Below are positions 1 through 9,913 of a stretch of DNA of 64,000 nt, piece by piece (the first letter of the stretch is position 1; the number at the start of each line of letters is the position of its first letter). The DNA is from Tipula vernalis (lineage: Eukaryota; Arthropoda; Insecta; Diptera; Tipulidae), in contig OY282560.1 in NCBI GenBank assembly GCA_958295665.1, positions 256,289,368-256,353,367 on the forward strand, given 5' to 3'. The notes under the pieces were generated by a model, which worked only from the letters and a program-made list of their open reading frames with translations, did not search any database and had not been told where the DNA came from. A program made the translations under genes and the position numbers.

Positions 1-121
1 TTGAACCGTCTAAATATTAACATGTACTATTTTTTCAATATTCTATTATTATTTTCATTATGATAATTTATGTTCTTAAAAATATATTACTGTACAATAT
101 CACATGTGGATTTTCCAAACA

Positions 122-181
122 TTTTCCGATACTTAGAAACACCGGCCCAAAATCCTAAGTATATTTTTGGGTTGGTATGGA
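122..181 (+). repeat. 60-bp direct repeat, copy 1
   Basis: These 60 bases, containing accggcccaaaatcc, recur essentially unchanged at 1041-1100. The two copies bracket the palindrome. They may be parts of one larger repeat family or the ends of a composite insertion. Confidence 0.85.
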
Positions 182-301
182 TATAACCTAACAGAAAAAA
201 GGATCCACTTGAAAAGTTATAGGGGCTTTGGTCGTTTAGTAATCAAAAAACCCGATATGGTAATGTTCAATATCATATGTAGATTTTCCGAACGTTTTCC
301 G

Positions 302-378
302 ATATGATTTTAATACGAGTATGTTCCGAAGATTGTAAGAGAATTCAATCCAGTTTCGAACTGATGAGCTTATGATTA
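302..378 (+). repeat. 77-bp direct repeat of the palindrome's inner arm and loop
   Basis: The sequence from atatgattttaatacgagta to gcttatgatta is repeated at 732-808. There it forms the inner part of the left arm plus the loop of the 570-1036 palindrome. Here it stands alone without the matching second arm. Confidence 0.85.
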
Positions 379-569
379 TGAAAAAATCAATCTTGTCATC
401 AGGCCGCGGCGACTGGACTGATTATACCACAATTTACATTCTATATTTACAGAATGTGCTGTGCGTTAAGTATTAGCGAATCATAACTAATACAGATGAA
501 TTCTCTTACAATTTTTCTTCTTCACAATATTCACACAGCTCTATTTCTGTGTACGCTAATTTTTACTTA

Positions 570-1036
570 ATTAATTTTTTGTTGAATAATAATTAATTCA
601 TGTAATATCTAATATGCTACTAGTGGTTAGACCATTTTAACTGTATTTCGATTAACACGAGAAGTATATTACTATTTACGAACAGTAATTCAACGAAACC
701 GAGTAATAGACGTAATTCTATTTATTTAATTATATGATTTTAATACGAGTATGTTCCGAAGATTGTAAGAGAATTCAATCCAGTTTCGAACTGATGAGCT
801 TATGATTACATCAGTTCGAAACTGGATTGAATTCTCTTACAATCTTCGGAACATACTCGTATTAAAATCATATAATTAAATTAATAGAATTACGTCTATT
901 ACTCGGTTTCGTTGAATTACTGTTCGTAAATAGTAATATACTTCTCGTGTTACTCGAAACATAATTAAAATGGTCTAACCACCGGTAGCATATTAGAAAT
1001 TACGATGAATTAATTAATATTCAACAAAAAATTAAT
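570..1036. repeat. Palindrome with ~227-bp arms and 12-bp loop
   Basis: The left arm 570-796 pairs with the right arm 809-1036 around the loop 797-808 (agcttatgatta). The inner halves are nearly perfect, for example ctgatg/catcag at the loop and the gagtaatagacgtaat block. The outer parts differ by scattered changes and a small indel. There is no coding capacity. A transcript would fold into one long hairpin. It may be a fold-back MITE or an inverted duplication of the family represented at 302-378. Confidence 0.9.
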
Positions 1037-1040
1037 AAAG

Positions 1041-1100
1041 TTTTCCGATACTTAGAAACACCGGCCCAAAATCCTAAGTATATTTTTGGGTTGGTATGGA
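1041..1100 (+). repeat. 60-bp direct repeat, copy 2
   Basis: This is the second copy of the 122-181 repeat, immediately right of the palindrome. It runs straight into the 180-bp tandem array. Confidence 0.85.
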
Positions 1101-1786
1101 TTTTGCGAGGTGGATATCGATCCCACTTTATTTTTCTGTAAGCCCTATCTATTGCCAGTACTAACAAACTTTTTCAGATTTTGGGCATTGTTCTGGAATG
1201 ACAAAATTGGGCCCGAAATAAACGACTCAAATACGTAGATATTACTTCATTTTATTAATTAAACGGAATACAACTCCAGATTTTGCGAGGTAGAGATCGA
1301 TCTCACTATATTTTTCTGTAAGTCCTATCTACTGCCAGTACTAACAAACTTTTTCAGATTTTTGGCATTGTTCTGGAATGACCAAAATTGGGCCCGAAAT
1401 AAACGACTCAAATACGTAGATATTACTTCATTTTATTAATTAAACGGAATACAACTCCAGATTTTGCGAGGTGGACGTCGATCTCACTATATTTTTCTGT
1501 AACCCCTATCTACTGCCAGTACTAACAAACTTTTTCAGATTTTTTTCATTGTTCTGGAATGGCCAAAACTGGGCCCGAAATAAACGACTCAAATATATAG
1601 ATATTTTTTCTGTAAGTCCTATCTACTGCCAGTACTAACAAACTTTTTCAGATTTTTAACATTATTCTGGAATGGCCCGAATTGGGCCCGAAATAAACGA
1701 CTCAAATATGTAGATATTACTTCATTTTATAAACTTAACGGAATACAACTCCAGATTTTGCAAGGTGGAAATCGATCCCACTATAT
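1099..1786 (+). repeat. ~180-bp tandem repeat array, about four units
   Basis: Units starting gattttgcgagg begin at 1099, 1279 and 1460, with a partial unit at about 1755. Each holds the landmarks ctactgccagtactaacaaa and gggcccgaaataaacgactc. The third unit lacks a segment (junction near 1606), so the period drops there. No ORF is conserved between units. It is a minor satellite or the internal repeat of a larger element. Confidence 0.88.
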
Positions 1787-2501
1787 GTTCCTATTCGTCT
1801 TATCATTTGCAATTATTTTATGAATAAATAAACTTCGTCGAGTGGTTGGCTGATTTTGAATTAACAATTGAGTTTGTCTTTACTAATATATTCAAAAAGA
1901 TTTCGGCTTGTAGTTGTTATTGATTAGTGATTACATTTGTTTGAAACTCTTCTCATGTCTTTTTGCTTCGTTTAAACATAGAATAATGACATATAAGAAA
2001 AGTTATGCAGAAGAAGCAAAAAAATGCGGCGCTGATTACGTTAATTAATCAAACTACTAAAACCTCGCAACTTGTGCATGTGTTTATTTGGTTTTTTACG
2101 TTGTGCTACCGCCTATACTGAACAATATTGAATTATATACTACCTACACTGATTGAACATATTTACAACTACCATTGCAAAATCCAACAACAATTATTTT
2201 TTGTAAAAGAAGCACAGAGGATTATATAAGATTAGTTTTTTCAGTACAAAAACATGTCATTCGAAATTTCAAAACGTGTTATTTTATAATGGTTGTAAGG
2301 AAGCGAGAAATATAAATATGCACCATACATACATATTTCTTTCCTTTTTCGCATTCTTACATAAAATAACCAAATTGTTGTAAACGTATTTAGTAAAAAA
2401 AAAAATGAATGAATGGAACACGAAAAAAAGTATACGTGTATTTTCGAGTATAATAGATGTGTCCATCTGTGTACGAGTACATATTGAATTGTAAAATATA
2501 C
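1787..2501. other. AT-rich DNA, nothing recognised
   Basis: No protein family, RNA gene or clear repeat was seen. Short overlapping reading frames here are low-complexity Phe/Ile/Tyr runs typical of AT-rich DNA. Confidence 0.6.
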
Positions 2502-3170
2502 ATACACAAACATTTTTTATATTTGAAATTTCCTTTATGAAAACTAAACCAAATTTTGGAATATTTATATTTCTGAAAAATAACGATTCGGTTTGATGCG
2601 GTTTGTTTTTGCCAAAGGTCATTCACCTTTTCTATTTGGATGTTATTTTTCTTGCTTTTGAAATGTTTTCTGATGCGTTTTCGTAGGTGCAAGAAACAAA
2701 TACAAGGGATAATAAATTTGATTAAAATTTGAATTGATAACAATTTGAGTAGGCATATCATTTTTAATGACGTGCCGTAAAACATTCTTTGCTTCTTTGC
2801 TAGCTATTTGAAGAAATAAAAATGTTAGAATAATTATTAGCGATTTTCTGTTATGAATGTGTTTTTACCGACTTGAGGAGAACGGATAATACATAATTAT
2901 TTATATTGAATATGATCAGATCACCCACACGACAATCATTTATCAAAATAAACCTTTTGAATAAAATGAATTATTATAATCTCGAATGTGTGCAAACTGC
3001 AAAGTTCTTTATAAAATTGAATCAACTTTTACATTGTACATAATAATTTGTATTAAAATGTTATAATAATAATTATAAATTCTATGGCAATAATCCTAAG
3101 CAAGGTAACTCGAGTTATGTAGTTTTTAAATTTATTCAAAATCAGAACAATTGTATGAAAGGAGCATTTT
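2502..3170 (+). repeat. Left arm of a large inverted duplication
   Basis: This arm is the reverse complement of 4240-5304, apart from a 381-bp insertion in the right arm and scattered substitutions. Shared landmarks include the block around aggtaactcgagttatgtag (near 3105 and 4290) and the block around gacgtgccgtaaaac. Position 2545-2547 is the unoccupied equivalent of the MITE target in the right arm. Small frames inside both arms mirror each other and are unlikely to be genes. Confidence 0.9.
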
Positions 3171-4239
3171 GATATAGGCGAAATAATTTTCACGATAACT
3201 AATAGTTGAAATTATTTCGCCTATATTAAAATATTTCTTTTGATGAAATTGAATTGTTTAGTTTTGAAAGGGCACATGTCCACTTTTTAAATTTGATAGG
3301 AACTAAAAAAAACTTTATACTGTTAGCACAGATAAGTGCTGCTAGTAAAAATGGGCTTGGAAGGAAATATACATTTATTTATGAAAATTTGAGTTGCTGT
3401 TTCATAATCTATTTTATGCTACTATTGTTTCGCTAAAAAACGTATTTAAGGGGCTATGATGCAAAAGCGTTGTAATACTAATTTTGGCAAGAAGTGGACA
3501 TGTGCCGTTTCAAAATTTCAGTTGTTCTTAATTAACTAAATTTGAAATACTATATTATGTACTATATACGTTGTTTTGGTTTATTGCCACAGAATTAAGG
3601 AATTAAATAAAAAAATCAACTATATTCGATATACACAAAGGTTCGGTATATTAATTATATAAATGTTTTAAGACCTCTTACAAACTACTGTTGATTTGAA
3701 CCAGTAGCTGCAAATCAGCACACTTATTCTGTGGAGGATACTGGCAAACATAATCTACATAGGTAATAATGCAGTTAGCATCGATCAGGCGAGATTATCA
3801 GATTGGAGAATTTTAACATAATTTCTTTATTTTTCAATTGCCCTTAAAGATAGGATTTGGTTGTCGTGTAACGGTTATTAATTTCGCGCACATCAATTTA
3901 TCTGAACTGTGAACGTTTTTGTGAAAATGGCATATTTAGGGGCTCGAGACAAAAACAGCTCGCGTTGTTTAAAATTAAATCACATTCGCGTTAACCAGTT
4001 ATCGTGTTAATGGACGAGCAAGTGTAATAAAGTTGCATAAAAATATTTCAAAAAAATGTATTTACAACTTTTTAATATTTTAAGCTTTCTTGATGCTTGT
4101 TTTGAAGCGAAACGAGGTTTAATTTTTGAAAATTCATTATTTATTGTGGACCATTTGCAGTTCTTTCTCGTCAAAACAAGAATAAAAAGGAACTAATTTC
4201 CGAATATGTTTATAGCAATCATCATTTGGATTTGGTATG
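3171..4239. other. Spacer between the two arms, with small hairpins
   Basis: This 1.07-kb spacer holds two small inverted repeats. One is ataggcgaaataatttt (about 3175) against aattatttcgcctat (about 3212). The other is gggcacatgtccac (about 3269) against gtggacatgtgcc (about 3493). A 60-codon frame at 3254-3436 has no recognisable domain. Confidence 0.6.
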
Positions 4240-5304
4240 AAAATGCTCCTTTCATACAATTGTTCTGATTTTGAATAAATTTGAAAAACTACATAACTCG
4301 AGTTACCTTGCTTAGGATTATTGCCATAGAATTTATAATTATTATTATAACATTTTAATACAAATTATTATGTACAATGTAAAAGTTGATTCAATTTTAT
4401 AAAGAACTTTGCAGTTTGCACACATTCGAGATTATAATAATTCATTTTATTCTAAAGGTTTATTTTGATAAATGATTGTCGTGTGAGTGATCTGATCATA
4501 TTCAATATAAATAATTATGTATTATCCGTTCTCCTCAAGTCGGTAAAAACACATTCATAACAGAAAACCGCTAATAATCATTCTAACATTTTTATTTTTT
4601 CAAATAGCTAGCAAAGAAGCAAAGAATGTTTTACGGCACGTCATTAAAAATGATATGCCTACTCAAATTGTTATCAATTCAAATTTTAATCAAATTTATT
4701 ATCCCTTTTATTATTGTATTTGTTTCTTGCACCTATGAAAACGCATCAGAAAACATTTCAAAAGCAAGAAAAATAACATCCAAATAGAAAAGGTGAATGA
4801 CCTTTTGCAAAAACAAACCGCATCAACCAAATCGTTATTTTTCAGAAATATAAATACATATTCCAAAATTTGGTTTATACCACGTTTACATTAGTAGAAT
4901 AAAAGTATGTATCAAAAAAGTATTAGTATATTACGTTGTAATGTGAACCCTAACTAATAACTATATGTCAATGTCATTCGTATATTTGTTGTCAAAACAA
5001 AAATTTATTACGTTTTTTTGTTAAACTACAATTTCGGGCGTTAATAAAATAATTTGCCGACAAATCTAATAGAGTTTGAGAAAAAATTCACAACACATAA
5101 ACTGAATTGAATACAGAGAAGCCTATCTGTCAAAACAACAAACTTTTAAAGTATGCGTTCACACTACAAATCGCAACGCTAGTGTGAACTGCAGCGGAAA
5201 AATAATTAAATAGCAAAAAAGTACATACTTATTAGGTACGTATTATGTAAACGTGGTATTAGTTTACATAAAGGAGATTTCAAATATAAAAAATGTTTGT
5301 GTAT
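4240..5304 (-). repeat. Right arm of the large inverted duplication, with a MITE insert
   Basis: The arm matches 2502-3170 in reverse orientation: the inner end aaaatgctcctttcatac at 4240 and the outer end atgtttgtgtat at about 5304. The match is broken only by the insertion 4878-5258. Without the insert and its duplicated TTA the two arms have similar length (about 670-680 bp). Confidence 0.9.
4878..5258. mobile_element. 381-bp MITE with 14-bp TIRs and TTA target duplication
   Basis: Termini taccacgtttacat and atgtaaacgtggta are perfect 14-bp inverted repeats, flanked by TTA at 4875-4877 and 5259-5261. The other arm of the inverted duplication shows the empty site with one TTA-equivalent at 2545-2547, which confirms both ends. 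There is no ORF. An internal hairpin gttcacacta/tagtgtgaac lies at about 5157-5190. A 3-bp TTA target is typical of PIF/Harbinger-type MITEs; that family assignment is inference. Confidence 0.88.
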
Positions 5305-5524
5305 TAATTGATGTATTGAATTTGTATTATTGAAAAGACTAGAGATTATATTATCCTACGTAGAACAAAGTCAGATTCTAAAACATAGCAGATAGAATAG
5401 GATAAACAATTTTTTTTATTTATAAAAAAACATTTTATTATTCTTTTGTTGTATATTTTGTAGCAATACCACTACATAATAAACCATGGCAGAGAAATTT
5501 GCGGTAGTAGTAATTAGGAGAATA

Positions 5525-5909
5525 AAGGTCGATTTATATTATCAGTTCCTTTCAGTTCCTACTCGTATCGTGTCAGACATCATTAATTTATACTATCCGT
5601 ACCTTTCAATTCAGACATTTTCTTCGTATCTTTTGGTTACTTATAGAGTAAAGATAACACACAAAAATACAAAAATGTTTTAGTAGCAATTTACAATTTT
5701 TGTTTGTTTCGCTATTCTTTCGTATTTTTTCGCCTTCAGATATCATACAAAACATTCTTTTCAACAATACGTGTCTGTGTCGGTACGAGTAGGAACGGAA
5801 AGGAACTGATAATATAAATACTCATATAGAAAGTACATGTAACAATGTTTTTTTTGTCTGACACGATACGAGTAGGAACTGAAAGGAACTGATAATATAA
5901 ATCGACCTT
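5525..5909. mobile_element. Non-autonomous element with perfect 54-bp inverted ends
   Basis: The 54 bases at 5525-5578 (starting aaggtcgatttatattatc) are exactly repeated in reverse complement at 5856-5909. A third, diverged partial copy lies at about 5785-5822. The interior has no domain; the small frame across the left end is a by-product. Identical arms suggest recent formation or gene conversion. No target duplication was convincing. Confidence 0.85.
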
Positions 5910-6417
5910 AAGAATTTTATTTTTCGTTTGTGTTTTCGTAGTTTGTGTTTATGACATTTAGTTTTTTGTTTTTTAATAGGCGGGACAAAAAATACAAATA
6001 TTTTATTTTTGTTTCATACAAAACATAATCTACTAACACCAATATTCTCAAGTAATTTTTTTTTAATTTCAATATGGTCGTTTTTGCATGGCTTAGTATG
6101 CGTAAGTGAGGTTGAGGATACTGAAATACTCAAGTAAATGCGAGGTTAAAGTAGGTTCGCAATTTTAATATATATGGTCTGCCGCTCTAATCGTTTTTGC
6201 AGCGAGTAGTTACTCTACAGGGTTCCTCTTATTGTTTGGTTTCTTTATGGTTTAAGCCACTCTGCCACGTCAAGGCTGTAATCATAGAGGGTTTCCTTTT
6301 TGTTGGTTTTTATTTTGAAAATTAATAAAATTGAGGAACTGAATTAACTGGAATGAAGTAGTGCTGCATAGTATGTATTCTTTATTTTGACTTATCAATA
6401 TTTATTTACACCTCACC
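5910..6417. other. Non-coding DNA, nothing recognised
   Basis: A somewhat GC-richer stretch near 6170-6300 interrupts the AT-rich background, but I see no tRNA fold, ORF or repeat in it. Confidence 0.5.
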
Positions 6418-6639
6418 TTAACAGCAAAATTTGCATAAATGGTCCCATTTTGACATTACTTGATTTATGTTACAAGTATTATGAATTTTACGCAAGCACT
6501 GCAGACATTCGATAATACGAGTAGTATCTAAAGTTTTAATTGGTTCAAAACATATTAAACAATTCATTTTTATGCAGTCCGAACTATTTGCTATTGTTTC
6601 TTCCAAGTAAAGCGATATGTTTAAAATGATCATTATCAT
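6418..6639 (-). CDS. Small PHD/RING-variant zinc-finger ORF (73 codons)
   Basis: This minus-strand frame from ATG to TAA contains an ordered C4HC3 zinc-ligand series: Cys27, Cys30, Cys45, Cys48, His53, Cys56, Cys69 and Cys72. Trp65 sits just before the last pair, as is common in PHD fingers. Spacing (C-x2-C-x14-C-x2-C-x4-H-x2-C-x12-C-x2-C) fits PHD or RINGv domains better than classical RING. The finger fills nearly the whole protein, which ends right after it. It could be a terminal exon of a host gene, or a remnant of a non-LTR retrotransposon ORF1, since some CR1-group ORF1 proteins carry PHD fingers. The function is unknown. The cysteine pattern in so short a frame makes chance unlikely, but expression is unproven. 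Confidence 0.5.
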   Translation of the reverse strand: MIMIILNISLYLEETIANSSDCIKMNCLICFEPIKTLDTTRIIECLQCLRKIHNTCNINQVMSKWDHLCKFCC

Positions 6640-7878
6640 TTTCGGAATGAATGTCTGGTCTATGGTTGCTAGTTTTTGTATTTAGGATTAATCTAGAAAA
6701 TATTTCAGGCGCATATTCAAACTTTGAATTGCCCGTCACAGAAAATAATGGCAATTAGACTAAATACGAAGGTATGTAATTGCGAAATTAATTTTATTGT
6801 CTTTTATGCTACATAAATATCAATTAGTTTATTTATTATGTTTTTATTGTTTTCTATAAGATACTTTTTTGTAGAACCTACTATACTGTTAGTGAGTTAT
6901 AAATTACGTAGACTTCTAAACCAGCTACCCTAGATAATAAAAGGAAATGTTTATTTTGCTCGTTTTGGTTAATATTATACATAAATACTTATATCTTTTT
7001 ATTTTAAGATCAAATCGGGAATAAATAATTTTGATATTTTATATTGTACGTTGGAGCATATTTTTTGTAGAGAGTGGAGAGTGGATTATCTTTCACCATA
7101 ATACGCTACATCAGCAATCTTAATGGTACCTACTAACTTAAACATTTTATTTAAATTTCGAGTGGGTATTTTATCGTATAAACCTGAGTAAAAAATTTAC
7201 CCATACCATTCTTTATAAAACTTTTTCCGCCTACACAATAAATAGAACATTTCACATATTTATTTTAGCCATAACAAATAACCAAACACAAAAAGTTATT
7301 TTACAGAACAAGAAAATAAAACATTTGTTTATCAAAATATGAAATACAGCGAAAGTTTGCTCAAAAAATAATTTGAATTGTGTGATATACTTTCGACAAA
7401 CATATTTGTATTATACCTACCGCGTTGGAATAATACATTTGTTGTTACATATTAATTTAAATCAAAAAACAATATACTAAGTCGGATTATTTTCCATTTG
7501 CGTTCACACAGGTAAACAAAACCCTTAACTTTTACAATTTAAGTTAATTATATCTTGATTTTGAAAATGCGAACAACCGATTTAACCTCGTTTTTTATGT
7601 TTAAATACAGCTTAAAACGCTTTGAAATGACTTGCAAGCTTTAATTAAATTAAGGCTAAAAATGCTCAATTAAAGCAGAATAATTCAATTTTTTCTTAAT
7701 GTTGTTTTATAATCTAAAATGAATCCGGCTCCTCAATGTGGTGTGATTGATGGAGAAAAGTAGTAAATTTGAAATATTCATTTCTCCCTTCATTTTCTAT
7801 GCCTACTGTAATACAATTACAAAACGAAACTCCGAAAATATTCAATGAACTTGATATTAAAACATCCCTGTTGTGCTG
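6640..7878. other. AT-rich non-coding DNA
   Basis: No supported gene, repeat or RNA was seen. A frame starting at 7845 overlaps the inverted repeat described next and is not counted as a gene. Confidence 0.55.
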
Positions 7879-7922
7879 AAGGTCACTGCACGAGTATGGA
7901 TATAAATCCGTACAATCTGAAT
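7879..7922 (+). repeat. 44-bp inverted repeat, left copy
   Basis: This sequence is the reverse complement of 8561-8604 with two mismatches. It includes cactgcacgagtatgg, and both copies can be read as peptide CTSMDINP. The 640 bp between the copies hold only AT-rich DNA. It may be a duplicated exon fragment or the ends of a small element. Confidence 0.8.
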
Positions 7923-8509
7923 CCGGTCATTAATCCAATGAAATTACCCAAATATTGTCATGTAACCGAAAATATATTACCCTATAAAATTATTTCAAAA
8001 TTAAGCAAAATATCCGCAGAAAATCAACATAACCATACCAAAAAATATATATGGTATATGAGCAATTTTTTCCCCTTTTTTTGGCTTATTTTTGACGTTT
8101 CGATTTATGAAACAAATTTGTTATTTTGTTCGGTAATAGACGTATGACAATAAAAATTGTTTATTTTTAAATTACAATATTTTATTACAGGAATGTACAT
8201 ATTTATTTATTTTTTTATGTTAATTAGTTTTATTTCGTTTTTGTTTACATTTACGAATTTATTTTGAATTTTGAATTTAATATACGTATATATTTATTAA
8301 TGAGATATTTGTTTAAAAACGAGAAAATAAACGATAGGAAAATTTAATTGATTAATAAATGATGCAAAAACATTAAACTATGTATTTATTTTAATTATAA
8401 ACTTCGAAAACGACAGAGAATCACAAAAAAATAAATTTGTCGTATACACAGCCAAGCACAAATTGAAATAAAAAAAAGAGAAGTAAATTGATAAATAAAA
8501 TAGTCTAAT

Positions 8510-8601
8510 TTACGGAAATTTATTGAGCAAATCGTCAAATAAGTTACTAACTTCGTTCGCATTCAGATTGTCCGGATTTATATCCATACTCGTGCAGCGA
8601 C
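8510..8601 (-). CDS. Possible terminal exon, ~30 codons
   Basis: On the minus strand a pyrimidine-rich tract and AAAG (AG at 8602-8603) look like a splice acceptor. They are followed by an open frame reading CTSMDINPDNLNANEV and then NLFDDLLNKFP before TAA at 8510-8512. The composition is protein-like (acidic, amphipathic) compared with the background. The same peptide start occurs in the inverted copy near 7889, where the frame then diverges. I do not recognise the protein. It may belong to the PIF/Harbinger remnants nearby, whose second gene often encodes a small DNA-binding protein, but that is inference. Too short for a firm call. Confidence 0.3.
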
Positions 8602-8604
8602 CTT
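8561..8604 (-). repeat. 44-bp inverted repeat, right copy
   Basis: This is the partner of 7879-7922 (42 of 44 identical). It overlaps the exon-like frame on the minus strand. Confidence 0.8.
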
Positions 8605-9197
8605 TAAGATAAAAGAAATCTACACATATAGTGGCTCCAGAAATATGCGGAAGGTAACATATAAATTGCATGTAGGCCTATTTGGTTAAGGCTGATTTTA
8701 ATCGAGCAACAGTTTCTTTCCCTGAAGTTTTATAATATGACGCTTAGAATTTAAATGAATTAAATCGTATTATGCTAAACGAAATTATTGACCATTTGAT
8801 GGGTAAAATTTAAAAAAGTATGTATAAGGTGAATTTAATTATTTTAATATATTTTCAACCAAGAGGTTTAAAGTAATTTAATTCCCTAAAAAAATACAAC
8901 TTTGTCCTACTCCAATTTATTATACCTAAGGTTTCCAAAAACAAGATTAAACATTTTGTATAGAATTAGAAAAAGTTTTGAACCATTAAAGCTAGGAGCT
9001 TTAAACAAAAACTACGGATAAACTCTTTTAGTGTACTATAATTTTACTCAACTTGACTAGTTTTTATAACATGACAACCTAGAGCTTTTCGTAAATAAAA
9101 GCAGCATACAAATAAAACCTAAGCTCCTAAATTTTTTTTTTGTGCTCACAGAATATTTTGGTATTAACTCATCCATGAGTCCGGCCACTCACAGCAC
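8605..9197. other. AT-rich non-coding DNA
   Basis: Nothing recognised, except that 9130-9150 (a T-rich run, then gtgctcacag) resembles a splice acceptor for the frame that follows on the plus strand. Confidence 0.5.
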
Positions 9198-9551
9198 ATG
9201 ATGAATCTACCGCTTGGATTAAGTAACGTACAAAGCTACTCTATCCACAACGATAACATTACCGACAATGAGGAAATGCTGAAGGAATATATATTGGAAG
9301 AACATGGTACAGCTCAATCAACGTCATCCAATCAGCTACCTACGACATCATCAAATCCTACCCCGCCAGTTCCAAAAGAAAAATGGTTAAGAAAAGATTA
9401 TAAAAAGAGGATAAATGTATGCTCCAATTTTTTCTGGAATATGCAAAAAAATTATATTCCATTTTTGTTGCCGTCTTCCTCGTCTGATAGTGACGAATTA
9501 TGTAATTTTTTGGAGAATATATTTACCGTGAATTTATTTTTTTCAAATTAA
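9198..9551 (+). CDS. Hypothetical Ser/Thr-rich ORF next to a Harbinger remnant
   Basis: A 117-codon frame from ATG to TAA. It continues open upstream to a possible splice acceptor (gtgctcacag near 9150), so it may be an internal or last exon. The protein starts with a hydrophilic stretch rich in Asn, Glu and Ser. A Ser/Thr/Pro linker (residues ~39-57) follows, then a basic patch EKWLRKDYKKR (~61-71) and a C-terminal acidic/Phe-rich tail with SSSSDSDELC. No known domain is certain. A convergent PIF/Harbinger nuclease fragment ends 50 bp downstream. Such elements usually carry a second gene for a Myb/SANT-like DNA-binding protein, so this could be part of that gene. That link rests on position only. 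Confidence 0.4.
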   Translation: MMNLPLGLSNVQSYSIHNDNITDNEEMLKEYILEEHGTAQSTSSNQLPTTSSNPTPPVPKEKWLRKDYKKRINVCSNFFWNMQKNYIPFLLPSSSSDSDELCNFLENIFTVNLFFSN

Positions 9552-9601
9552 AATTTAACTCTGATATAAATTATAATCAATAACTTCAAATTATTAGGTA
9601 T

Positions 9602-9913
9602 CTACATTTGGTTAACCATTTGATCTCTATATTCAATGGCAGTCGTTTGATCATTATGGCCACGATTTTCTTCAACTGGTGGTTCTGGGCTTTTATTCTC
9701 AACACAACACACTGTTTTAATACAATTTTCTATTTTCAATTCCAGCGATTTTTTAAAAATATTTCTCCATCTAACTTTTAATTGGCCAAAAGGATGTTCA
9801 ACGGTGTTTCTAGCTTTGGAATCCTTTTTGTTGAAATTAAATTAGTCCGGAATGACGCGCTTTTATTGGTTCTGATCTACAAGGGCAACCACTATCACCA
9901 AGAATATAAACGG
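9602..9913 (-). pseudogene. PIF/Harbinger (HARBI1-type) nuclease fragment
   Basis: The minus strand encodes ILGDSGCP, then after a frame change RNTVEHPFGQLKVRW, followed by an open frame to TAG at 9602-9604. The GDSG Asp and the TVE Glu, with FGxLKxR after it, are the second Asp and the Glu of the DDE triad in HARBI1/DDE_4 nucleases. About 100 codons survive, in two frames (break near 9830) with the N-terminal half missing. It is therefore an inactive remnant. In the family the nuclease cuts and pastes the element at 3-bp TWA targets. A separate C-terminal piece of a similar nuclease lies at 52635-52856. Confidence 0.65.

Larger units (their letters stand above)
1..569. other. AT-rich non-coding DNA with dispersed repeat copies
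   Basis: No coding frame is convincing here. The stretch carries one copy of a 60-bp repeat (122-181) and one copy of a 77-bp repeat (302-378). Both recur, as the second flank and the inner arm of the palindrome just downstream. A short run near 500-515 repeats part of the 77-bp motif. Confidence 0.7.

Noticed and set aside
2390..2785. 131-codon minus-strand ORF
   Set aside because: It lies in the inverted duplication, has low-complexity Phe/Ile/Lys composition and is broken in the other arm.
7845..8147. 100-codon plus-strand ORF
   Set aside because: It starts in the inverted repeat copy and then runs into AT-rich low-complexity sequence. Only the short shared peptide looks coding-like.
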